A stretch of 64,000 nucleotides of DNA from Epichloe hybrida (Eukaryota > Ascomycota > Sordariomycetes > Hypocreales > Clavicipitaceae): NCBI GenBank assembly GCA_019022495.1, contig JAFEKR010000005.1:2480001-2544000 (forward strand). The letters are read 5' to 3'. Positions within the stretch are counted from its first letter, which is position 1. Each line of letters opens with the position of its first letter. Under the pieces are notes generated by a model. That model saw nothing but the letters and a program-made list of their open reading frames with translations. It ran no database searches and had not been told where the DNA came from. The position numbers and the translations under genes are program-made. Shown here one piece after another: positions 44,447 through 54,459 of the stretch.

Positions 44447-46393
44447 ATTTCGGCGAATGGCATTAGCAAGGCATCTATGCACAAATCTAGCAGAGAAACC
44501 GGGCTTGGCGAGGTATTAAGCTTCTCTACGGATACATATGTATGTATGTAATCCGTACGTGACATCTCCAAGGCGGACAAGCCCCGCATAGACTGACCAC
44601 TTGTACGGTAGAGCGATTATTAATCAGTAAGCTATACAAAGATTCATCATACCAGTCAAGGGTATAAAATAGAAAAAGTATATCTCATTACTCCCCTTGG
44701 TGCCACGCCAAAAGTACAGCAAGGCATGGTCGGTCCAGAAATACCATCAACTCCGCCCGCTTAATTCTTCTTCCCCAAGCATAGCGCCTCTCCCAACGCC
44801 AAGGCCTCGCGGACGGGGGACCCGACCCTCTGTCACGGATGGTGAAAAGCATTGTAGTCCGTACATATAACGGATCCGTAGACTTTTCATTTTCGGGGCG
44901 GAATGGGGTAGGGAAGTGGTGGGGAAGGAAAAGGATGATGATGAAAGGCCTTTTTGTGTCTGCCGACTTGTTGATCAACGCGCGACCACAAATGACAAAG
45001 CCGCCCCGTCCCCCGTCGCTTACATTTCTTGCTAGTTGCACTTTTCACTCTACGTGTTTGTTGGGAAATAACTTCGTTGCCCCGCCGTTTATGGTGGCAT
45101 AGGTTTAGTTCTCCGCAAGTACATACGCTCCAAGTAACATTCATGTTTAACCCATTCAAGGCCACGTTGCAAAGCGGATCTTGTCTCTGTTCTCATTTGC
45201 AATGACCCGAGCATCATCTAATCCACATCAATCTCGATGTTCATAGCACGACACAACTACAGATGATACCCACAAAGTTGAGAGGCACCCAAGACGGAAC
45301 TTCATTCCACTCTCGTATCGCTAAATCCTACCCTATAGCTGAGACAATCCCCTCCTCAACATAATAGTAAAGAGTAAAATATTACTCGTGACGAGCCCTC
45401 ATCAAGGGCTTCTTGAAAGACACGCCACTCGTGATGCCAAAGCCAGTGTTTGAGAGGGCCAGATTTCAACTTCAATTAGAGGCGAAAGCTCCTGTACTGT
45501 ACGTCCAAGAAATTTTCGGAAGCTATCCGTCGTCCAGCCATCCCCCAAAAGCTTATTCTGGTTCTTCAAGGTACCCTTCCCCCAAAATGGTTGACTCCAG
45601 GCGAAGCCACCATTTCCCATCCTCCTTTTATGTCATAACCATGCCCTACCCTCCAATGTCCAGCCCTTTTCCAGCCAAGTGTAAGTGGAAAGTCGCCAAC
45701 GTAGTCCTCCCTCTCCATTACCCGCCCATCCATGCATGTAGATAAATATGCGGTAATGCTGCCTGTAAATCCCGTCCCCCAATCTTCTTGGTCTTGAACC
45801 CAACCCAAATTATTGCAGCGGAGAAGAGTTCGGAAATGAAATAAAAGATAAAAGATAACGGCCCCATGCGCAAAAGCATACTTCAGCAGTGTGCGGGCCC
45901 TTATCATCAGAGGGTAGTGACCGACAAATTAAATTGAGACCTCGAAGGCATTGTTGAAAGTTGTATTTGCTAGAGCTCAGTGAGGTCAGGCCTGGAGGTT
46001 GAATTGTGTTTGAATGAGCAAGATATAGCGGTGCAGAGGGAGCATAACGTTGAGCTTGGGTCAGACGCGTTTTGCTTATGATGGACACAGAAGAGGCCAG
46101 AGGAAATGCCAACGGGTGAATAGCCCCGCCAAACAGAAAAAAAAGATTATATAGAAAGCCGTGTCATCGTCAGAGAAAGAAGAGAGTCATGCAGAGGACG
46201 CCGCCTCGGTTGTTGTATATGACTCGGATTCTTGTTCATCAGTCCGCCCGCGAACTGGTCATCTGTGAACCAATTCATTACGGGCACAGCCCAAGCAAGC
46301 AAAAATGGGCTGTGGGAATGAAGTTGAAATTGAATCGAAAGCCCGCGCCGCACCTTGAAAGGAAAAAAAAACGCCTCTGAAATGCGAGTGATA

Positions 46394-47440
46394 TTACACA
46401 GAACCAAGTCTGAGAAGAGCCTCGACGGCCTCGCGCTCCTGAGCATCCGATGCGCCAGCTAGCGCCGAGAGGTCAAGATCTGTTGGTTGAGGTGGCCGCG
46501 CCATCCCCGAACTGGCGGAGACAGTCCGCAAAGCACCGACTGGGGGGAAATTGGGAGAACGAAGCGCACCGGCGGAACTGGCTGTTGCCATGGTGGGATA
46601 CGATTCTGCTCGAAGCGCGGCAGCACCCATGGCGGCCCAATCCTCGTCATCCGTCACATCCTCCGGGTCGTCGTTCATGACAGCGTCATCATCTGGCGCC
46701 TCGGAGCAAGAGGCCGACGCTGATCCGTCCATGGACATTCTGTCGGCCTCGGTTTCCATCAACATGTGCATGTCGTTTTCATCATGAGAGAACTGGAACG
46801 CATCCTCAGCCAGTGTGCATCTCGTTCCTCTCGCGCCTGATTTGGAAATGGGAATCGCGGAGCCAAACGAAGACGGCGGGGTGCCTTGACGGTCACGGCT
46901 CGCCATGCCTCGTCGCTTCGCATCCCACCGTCCCCATCCCACCTTTTCAAATTCCACCTCTCCATCAACTCCTCCTGCTCCTCCTCCTCCTCGACGCTCC
47001 AGTGCACCTACAACAAGTCTCCGCGCCTTGGTCGGGGGAATACCCGAAAAGCCTGGCACTGACGTCGTCAGATAGCCCATGATGTGTCTTATTGCTAAAG
47101 GACCGTGATTCAGCAGGATCTCGGGCAAGTGGTACTTGGCCAGCATTATACCAGTGATGGCGCCCGCGGATTCGAGGGCATTTGGAGAAAGTGACCGCCC
47201 GTGGCTGCTGGAATTATCCTGCAGGTCCAAGTCCGAGTCGATGGGCTCGAGCTTGGCCTTTTGCAGTTGCGCCTTTAAGCCATGAGCTGGTAAGGCCGGT
47301 GATATAGAGTTGGGAGGAGTAGGGAGGGTATGAGATCGTGCCACAGTCGTCGCGTCACTCCGAGCCGCTACAACAGTCAAGTTGTCTCGGATCAAGGAGG
47401 ACTGGGGGATATCACGAGCAGCTGATGCCAGGGAAGCCAT
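46394..47440 (-). CDS. STB3-like putative Sin3-binding protein
   Basis: A single reverse exon of 348 residues. The conserved Stb3 domain lies about 38-155: TLPTPPNSISPALPAHGLKA, an insert, then KYHLPEILLNHGPLAIRHIM with GYLTTSVPGFSGIPPTKARR and LVVGALE. Yeast Stb3 binds the ribosomal RNA processing element of ribosome-biogenesis promoters and recruits the Sin3 deacetylase under TOR control. The rest is disordered: a Gly/Glu block (ERRGGGGAGGVDGEVE), a possible basic signal (DAKRRGMASRDR), and a strongly acidic segment (DDDAVMNDDPEDVTDDEDW). The C-terminus DAQEREAVEALLRLGSV is an amphipathic helix of the kind common in fungal regulators. Family assignment rests on the central domain; the binding site in this organism is inferred. 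Confidence 0.82.
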   Translation of the reverse strand: MASLASAARDIPQSSLIRDNLTVVAARSDATTVARSHTLPTPPNSISPALPAHGLKAQLQKAKLEPIDSDLDLQDNSSSHGRSLSPNALESAGAITGIMLAKYHLPEILLNHGPLAIRHIMGYLTTSVPGFSGIPPTKARRLVVGALERRGGGGAGGVDGEVEFEKVGWGRWDAKRRGMASRDRQGTPPSSFGSAIPISKSGARGTRCTLAEDAFQFSHDENDMHMLMETEADRMSMDGSASASCSEAPDDDAVMNDDPEDVTDDEDWAAMGAAALRAESYPTMATASSAGALRSPNFPPVGALRTVSASSGMARPPQPTDLDLSALAGASDAQEREAVEALLRLGSV

Positions 47441-50400
47441 ATTGTCGACGTATTATGTCTGCGGTTTCGATTTTAGAACGTGTCTGCAGGTGAGGACCAG
47501 AAGTGAAGTCAGCAAGTGATGTTGTCTACACAGAATATGATGAGACGAGAATCAAGTACGAGAGGACATGGTGGTTGGCGGTTGAGTCACCTTGTGCTGG
47601 GTGGTGTGCAAAGTGCGTGCAGCAACAAAGAGCGACAAGGAGCGACGTCGGGGCCAACGCAACGGGCAGGGCCGGGCAGGGCGGGCAGAGCAGGGCAGAG
47701 CAGGGCAGAGCAGGGCAGAGCAGCTGGCTGGGGCTGGGGCTGGGTACGTACCTGACGTATGCAAGCCGTGGGAAGGGAGAGGCGGCTTATGTGTCTTATC
47801 TATTTGGCTGAACGAAGCAATAGGGGCAGAGCTGGCAGAGCTGGCGTGATAGATCACCTGGGACTGTGACAGTGGACTCTCGATAGAATCGTGCAAGTCG
47901 GTATCTGGTTTTTGTTGATGCTTTGAAGAGGAAGAAAGGGAGGGAAGGGCGACGTGGAGAGGATGGATGGATGGATATTATTAATGCGCATGCTCTGAGC
48001 TGAGCACAAGTCGGCTTCGGCTTGCAAGCCTGCGAGCCTGCCATCCTGGATCCAAGTGCTTAGTCTTTCGAAGGGACGAGGTACAATCGTCTGGGTACCG
48101 AGTACCTTTCTAGACGTGATGACGGGGGTAGCCACATGGCGCCCAGGCGAGTACTGCTTACCTCATTGACAAGTACTCTATATTTAGCTAGAGTACGGAT
48201 CCGTAAGCTGGGAGGCGTGATACAGCAAAGGCAGGCAGGCAGGCAGGCTGGCTGGCTGCCAGGCTGTTGTCGCAGTCGCGAGAAAACGGAGTGGCCAGCG
48301 CACGGGTTACTGCGCGCACACCCTCCATCATCCGGGCTGGCCGTTTCGCTGATACCGGACTACACGTTAATTCGGATGGGTGAGGCGTGTCTTCGGCGAC
48401 GTGAGAGGGGGCAAGGGGGTGCATGCAGTGGCTCGACAGCGGAAGCGTGACGCGGCTCCTTGGGCACCTTGTGACCTGCGTCTGAATAAGCCTCTTGCCC
48501 TGCCCAACTCCTTCCGCGCTTCTTTTTGCAGTCTGGCATCGATTGCATTGCTGGTATCATCTACCTCTATCGACGACTGAATCAACCAGGGGCGCAGTCT
48601 TACGGGCCATAAGAAGCATTCTTCATGTTGGACAGAGACCACCCGGTTTCGATCCGGCCATCAACGCCTCCATTCGCGGCCTTTCACGGCCCAAATCTGT
48701 TTATTTCCCGCATGCAATAATGATGATGGCATGATGACAAAGTACAATTTCTTGGATATTCCACGCCCCTCCCAGGGACACAAACAGAAGCTTCTATCAA
48801 AATGCGCCCGTGGGCGGAGTTTCGGCGCATTTCGGCCACGAAGACGACAACGTGCCCCGAGAAACCAAGGCCGTTGATTGACTGTGACACGAGAGTAATA
48901 GTGGCTGTTCTGCTTGGCGCCCGCTCGAACTACTGCAGACACTTTCCTGCATTTACTGGTCCGAATTTGGCTCTCCACGGAGTCTCGTTCTCTCGTTCTC
49001 CCGTTCTCCAGTCTGGGGGTGGGTTTGGTTCTGGTTCAATCCAGCTCGGTATACATGAGTGGCGCGTGCGCGACAGGTGCCGCCAGTTAAATGTCTAGAT
49101 CAGCCCGCGTGTGAATAAACTTCACCCGATCCCTCGCATCAGCCGTGCTCGCAAAGCCTCCCTTGACACGGTCAACACTAATGAACAGTGATCCACGTCC
49201 ACGTCCAGGACCTACAGTGGGTGTACCGTAGGTTTTGACCAACAATGTCCAACATCACCACCAGAATTTCGCTTCTCCTAGCCATGTCCGTTTCGGTGAA
49301 CTTGCGGCCTGTGCGTGAGTGCGTGCATCTTGGCTGGGCTGGGCGCGCTGTTCCCCGCGTCGCTGCCCTCCACTTGTTCTAATAAGTGAAGTGCAATCTG
49401 TACTTGTTCCGTAGAAGGTATCCATTATGGCGGGAATTGCGCCTCCTAGCCGCTTCTGTACATGCGTATGTACAACAGAGAACGTCATCGAAGTAGTCGA
49501 CCAGGAACGCGCAGGATCGGACAGCATGAGCCAGCATTATGCGGAGCGACTCGAAGCATGCTGTTTTCCCTTCCATTCAACATCGCCTGCAGGGCGGAAG
49601 ATTTCTCGGTTTAATTTGACCCTTTTTCAAGTGTCTTCAACCCCTTATAAGTGTACTGTCGCTGCTGGGGCTTGTTAGCTTGCTTGTTGTGAAAGGGGCT
49701 CAGCTCAGGGGAGTTCTGGTCAATGAAAAAAATAAAGCAATAACTCGACATGACTCGCCATTGGGGAGATTGTAAAATCGTACGGAGTAGTTCTACGGAG
49801 TAAAACAAACCATATCATCTTTTCCGATATTATTCGCGTTTGTGCATCGTTATGCATGCGAGAAGAGTATGTACAATGAGTCAACAACGTGCCAACCAAG
49901 TATGGCTCCGTTATTAGGCATATGCTTTGGCTATTTCACCCATGTTTCAAGGCAACGTGTTTACCCAAAACGTTGTTCAGAGCAGTTCCTTTGGCATGCT
50001 TGATTATTGACGACGGCCGGTGCGAAGGCGGACCGAGTGGTGGTATCAAGATTTACCTTGGCACCAGTCGTATTTTGTCCCAGACAATGTGTTCTTTGAC
50101 AAAGAAATTAGCTTGAATCCTCCCGCTTCAGATTCCATGGCACCAAGCTGAGCGTCTGTTCCCGCACCAAAGACTTGTGGAAGCTCCGCAGAAGCCCTGC
50201 CCTCACGGCCGGCATCCAGCTTCGAACAACGAGGTGAATTTTCTAGCGCATCCAGTGGCAACATAAAACGTAACGTTACGCACAAGCTTGGCGACTCTGA
50301 CCTGCCATTTTCAATAATTACAGTCGTGCAAGTGCCGACCAAATTGGCCACAACAGCCATCCTGATAGGAAACGGTGTGTTACATATGTTGAGCGATGGC

Positions 50401-50789
50401 AAATAGTCTTATCTCCTCTTGCCGAAGGACCTTGTAAAAATTTTGGCAATACCTAATAGCTGTGCCTTGTATTATTGTCGCCCGTAAAAAGTTGCCTTGA
50501 AGGTGGGCTTGCATCTACATGGATCCCTTTGGTCAGAGAGCCTGATGTTATTCTATGCTCGACGTTTGAGCATATGGTGCTTGATTTTGTGCCAGGTGCC
50601 GAGATATTTTCTCGTGCCCGGTGGAGCCAGCCATGGTGGCCGAAGAGGAGTCGTTCGTATTGCAATCATAAATTTTCACGATAGAGCCGTGAATTATGTT
50701 GGGCCACTGGCCGGATGCCTCGATTAGTTCAGGCTCCAAATCGAAACAAGCGGGCTCATTACAAATTGACTTGAATATGATTGACAAGA
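47441..50789. other. 3.3-kb intergenic region
   Basis: STB3 upstream region and TOP3 3' flank. GGGCAGAGCA-type tandem repeats lie at about 47672-47722 and GGCA/GGCT repeats at 48228-48256. A TACGGATCCGTA palindrome is at 48194-48205 and TACGGAGTA at 49781-49789 and 49794-49802. On the reverse strand 50020-50789 shows protein-like frame segments in shifting registers (see findings), but no acceptable gene model was found. Confidence 0.5.
48194..48205. repeat. Palindrome TACGGATCCGTA
   Basis: Third perfect copy of the 12-bp palindrome, upstream of STB3. Confidence 0.85.
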
Positions 50790-53074
50790 TCAACGATGGG
50801 GTTGGGCAAATACAAATTCGCGACAAGCCTGATGATTTATTAGTGTTTCGTTGGGTAAATGATCTCTATTGCGTGACTTACTGCTCGAAGAACGTCTAGC
50901 CTCTCCTGTGTTTGCATGAAGACCCGTCGATACTGGTTGATGCTATCACGTAACACTACCTCTCTTGTCGTTTGGCCTTCGCAGATGGCCCTCATCTTGA
51001 GCTCCATCTCCTTTCGCAAAAATGGTTTGCTTAGACTGATATCGAAATCCATACGGTCATAACCCAAGATCAAGGCTACGCCGAGTTGTGTTGGAACAAA
51101 CACTCGAATGCCACCTCGTCGTCCTCCTGATGTGCCGGAATCCCGACGTCCTCTACCTCCACGACCTCGACCTCTCCCCCTACCGCCTCTGGTGGGTTGA
51201 GCCTCGGTATGAGCATCATCGACGTCTTCAGCAGTTTGGCCGCCCCTGTCGATAGTGGCAACATACTCTCTATCCTGAATTTTTTGAATGTGCTCCGCCA
51301 TGGTAGCGTCTGTTCCAATGCCATTGGCGTCCATGAGAGCGATCAAATCTGCCTCCGTGAGATAGTCTGGCGGTGTGGTCTTGCCCTCCGTCATTAAGGC
51401 CTCAGTGGGCTGGAAGGTCTCGCCTCTGGTGAACTTGGGCAGCTCAGCTGTGTTGTCCCATTTTTCATAGACAAAAACGTCAAGATAGTTTCGTTCCAAC
51501 ACAATGACACCGTGGGCACTAAAAGCTTCACTACCGTATTGCAAGTCGATATTGGTTGCCATTCCGATTGCGTCTTCTGAGCAACAAGCCAGGAAACGGC
51601 GCACAACATACTCATAGAGACGGCCTTCATCGGAATTCAAAACGCTGGGTGCGGCATAAGTAATGGGGTGAATAGGCGGGTGCGCTTTGTCGTCATGTCT
51701 TCCCTCTCTCGGTTGACTGAATGCGCCATTCACCAAGCTTTGAGCAAATTGTCCCCATCTTTGATCCGGCGTCTGCTTTTGAACAAGAGCCTTTAGGTTC
51801 ATGCCCTTATCGAAACGATCCGTTTCTGTGCGAGGATATGAAATGAAACCTTTATTATACAGACCTTCAGCGATGGTCATTGCTTGTTGTCCATTCATTC
51901 TCAGCAGACGTGTAGCGGCTTTCTGAAGCTCGACCGTCGTCAGAGGTAGCGGCTTGAATTTTCGAGTAGGCTTTTCCTGAACATTGGTTATCTTGGCTGT
52001 TTTTGCTGCCAGGCATCTTTCGTAAATAATGATGGTAGTCATGCGATCGAAGAGTCTACTTCTGGCCCAGGAAAAGTTGACCTTTTTCCCGTCACGGTTA
52101 TGTAAGAGCTTTATGCTCCAGAACTGTTCTGGTACAAAGTTCTTGACACGAAAGTATCGATCAACGACGAAGCCCAGCGTTGGAAATTGGCAAGATCCTT
52201 TGAATTGGTGTGGTCAGCATAATTGTAACAAGGGGTCGAGTCGTTGATGAAGACTGACCGTAGCTCAATGTCAGATTTTCCATAGGACCACCTAGGGGTC
52301 GTAAACTGTTGGTCATGAAACGCGTGAAGGCATAGCCTATGCGAAGATCAAGCTCGATTCTTGTTGAAACGGCGTCGACTTGCTTCTCATCCAAGTTGAC
52401 AAGCCTTCGTGCAGCGGACAGCACATGGCTACGGAGGAGCATCAGTTTGTGTTGGACTCTCAAGTTCCCTTGAGCGTTGTCGCGCACTCACGCTCTTTCA
52501 ACATTACTAAATCTAGCTCGCTTAACTTGTATACTGGAGTTCCCCTTGCGGGCGGCGTCGACGATTTCTTGGCCGATATGTTCGCCTTCACGATCACAAT
52601 CGGTCCATATGATCAAAACTCGTGCATGCTTGGCTTGATCCGCCAGATTCTTGGCCATAGACTTTTTGTCCTGAACAATTGTCTGTTAGCGAGAACGGTC
52701 TGGTCAGGACTGAATGAAAGCGTTGTATTTCATTTACATCGTGAATGCTGGTGACAATGGGGGCGTTGAACAAACTGTCCGGCGGCGGATAACTCCAATT
52801 CTTGTACTCGCTTGTGAACTCAATGTGGGTTAGATGCCCAGCGACGCAAGTCATAGTCACGGCGCATTGTCCTAGAGATTGTCCGAAATCAAAATCGAAC
52901 GAGTAATTTTTAATGTACTGGTTACGCGTGTTGTGCTTTAAAAAACCGGTCAGAAATGCGAGTCTTGCAAGAATTCATGAATGCGGCACTTACAGTCTGC
53001 ACACTACCACCAGATAAATGGCCAGCAACAGCCTTGGATATTGAAGGCTTTTCAGCCACGCACAAGACTCTCAT
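50790..53074 (-). CDS. TOP3: DNA topoisomerase III (type IA)
   Basis: Six exons, 53074-52994, 52935-52738, 52670-52492, 52428-52259, 52197-50882 and 50828-50790, give 660 residues with consistent phases. The TOPRIM domain has VLCVAEKPSISKAVAGHLSG and the metal-binding IWTDCDREGEHIG. The catalytic tyrosine is in GFISYPRTETDRF (Y330 in this model). GIGTDATMAEHIQKIQDREY and the MDFDISLSKPFLRKEMEL block are also typical. An Arg/Gly-rich RGRGRGRGGRGRR insert lies near residue 540-560. Top3 acts with the RecQ helicase and Rmi1 to resolve recombination intermediates. Two introns end in AAG rather than CAG/TAG. The last exon encodes only 12 residues (ACREFVFAQPHR) after a 53-nt intron; it fits the usual C-terminal helix, while reading through the donor would add VSHAIEIIYPTKH instead. 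Confidence 0.93.
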
Positions 53075-53354
53075 CTGACCTTGTTGCTCAATTCCTCAAC
53101 GTAGACTATGACTCGAAAAGTAAACTGTTGCGAGGCCTTCCGTCACGTCATTGAGTTCTGAAACTTGCCCATGAGAATTGGCAAGCGCTGTTCGTGAATT
53201 TGGGCAGGTGCACTCAAGAAAGGTGACGCGTCCGACCTCAAGCACGCAGATTCACTCATCCCCGGTATCAACACGAAGTCATTCTTTGTAGGAGGATAGC
53301 GTATCACGACTGGTGAGCCATGAAGACGTCTGGCCTGCTAGCCCTATATAGTTA

Positions 53355-53446
53355 GTATAGTTTATAGTGTAATGTAGTTTGTAGTGTAGTAACTACACTA
53401 CACTATAAATACTACACTACATTACACATTGTAGTGCAATACTCTA
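53355..53446. repeat. AT-rich palindromic element at the transposon boundary
   Basis: Nested inverted repeats: GTGTAATGTAG (53367-53377) with CTACATTACAC (53417-53427), TTTATAGTG (53361-53369) with CACTATAAA (53401-53409), and TAGTGTAGT (53382-53390) with ACTACACTA (53392-53400). It abuts the truncated first LTR and could be a MITE-like remnant. Confidence 0.6.
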
Positions 53447-54067
53447 GTTGTGGCTACAAGCGCAGCCACGACCGCGCCACTAGTAATTAGGTAAAGCAGG
53501 TTACCCTGTACGCGGGTTACCCTATAGCTATCTTTAACAGCGATTTTCTCTTTAACTAGAGGTTATATAAAAGTCTTGCATATAGTAAATTGAAGCTAGA
53601 AAATAGGGCTTTTATTTGATACAAGAATATTTTTTAGACTAAAATTTAGTGCATATAGGTTACTAGTTTGTATAGTAGTGAGTTGATTTTTTGGATTTTA
53701 TATACAAATGAATTTTACGGAAAATAAAAAGTAGCTTATAAGACCTCTTTAGTAGTCTAGATTTACTAATATTGTTAGTGAGTATATAAGAGAAAGAAAA
53801 TCTTTTTAATCTAGCTAGATAGCTAGGCCTCTTAATCTAATAGCTGCATTGCCTGTATAACATTGCTAAATTTAATTCTATTGCTTTATTAGCTATTATA
53901 AAAGTAATTTAATTTAAATTTAAATTTAATTTAATTAGTTAATAACTACTATAACTTTCTATTACGTTACGTTAAATATTTAACGTGGTAGTTTTACTAG
54001 TCCCTAACCATAGAGCTACACCTATATAGCTATTGCTAGCTAGTAACTAGCTCCTTACTTTTTAATA
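53447..54067 (+). repeat. LTR1, 5'-truncated
   Basis: Aligns with 57022-57633 of LTR2, beginning GTTGTGGCTACAAGCGCAGC. It lacks the first 205 bp of the LTR. The end TTTTAATA matches LTR2 TTTTAACA with a C-to-T change. Confidence 0.85.
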
Positions 54068-54122
54068 TGTTATAAGCCTAGCTTCTATTAATATAGATTC
54101 CTTTTAGGTTACTTTACGTACG

Positions 54123-54412
54123 TTTATAGAAGACTTCCTTTCTATAAAAGAGGAAGGACTTATAAGATAAAAGCTATTCGCTTCTATAAAAAAGGAATTA
54201 TTATAGTTATAGAAAACTTCCCTTCTATAAAATAGGAAGCGCATAAGTGATATAGAAGCTTTTCTTTTTATAAAAAGGAAGTTTAGTAAGTATAGAAGCT
54301 TTTCCCTTCTATAAAAAGGAAATTTAGTAAGCATAGAAGCTTTTCCCTTCTATAAATAAAAGGAAATTTAGTATAAATAAAAGGCTTCCTTTCTATAAAA
54401 AGGAAGATAGAT
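54123..54412 (+). repeat. Tandem hairpin repeats, leader of copy A
   Basis: About seven units of roughly 40 bp, each built on TATAGAAG ... CTTCTATA with a short loop, the RIP-degraded counterpart of the array at 57688-57975. Confidence 0.85.
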
Positions 54413-54459
54413 ACTAATTAATAAGGTTAGGGGTAGTTAGCCCCTAATCTTAGTGCGTA

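Larger units (their letters stand above)
42640..46393. other. 3.8-kb pacC upstream region
   Basis: No gene is supported. The region is the extended upstream side of pacC and, at its right end, the 3' flank of STB3. It contains 13 GCCAAG/CTTGGC hexamers between 42992 and 44803 and a near-copy of the TCCGTA palindrome at 44869-44880. Reverse frames at 43789-44589 and 45402-46112 show no recognisable protein. Confidence 0.5.

Noticed and set aside
43789..44589. 266-codon reverse frame upstream of pacC
   Set aside because: Lies over the GCCAAG-rich region, has no domain, and competing frames on both strands are equally open.
48600..48670. tRNA-like T-arm (GGTTTCGATCC)
   Set aside because: The T-stem does not pair over five bases and no D-arm or acceptor stem is present. 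No convincing tRNA or 5S rRNA gene was seen anywhere, though a covariance-model scan was not possible.
54123..54412. CRISPR-like array (regular repeats and spacers)
   Set aside because: Eukaryotic nuclear DNA; the units are contiguous degenerate hairpins, not identical repeats with unique spacers.
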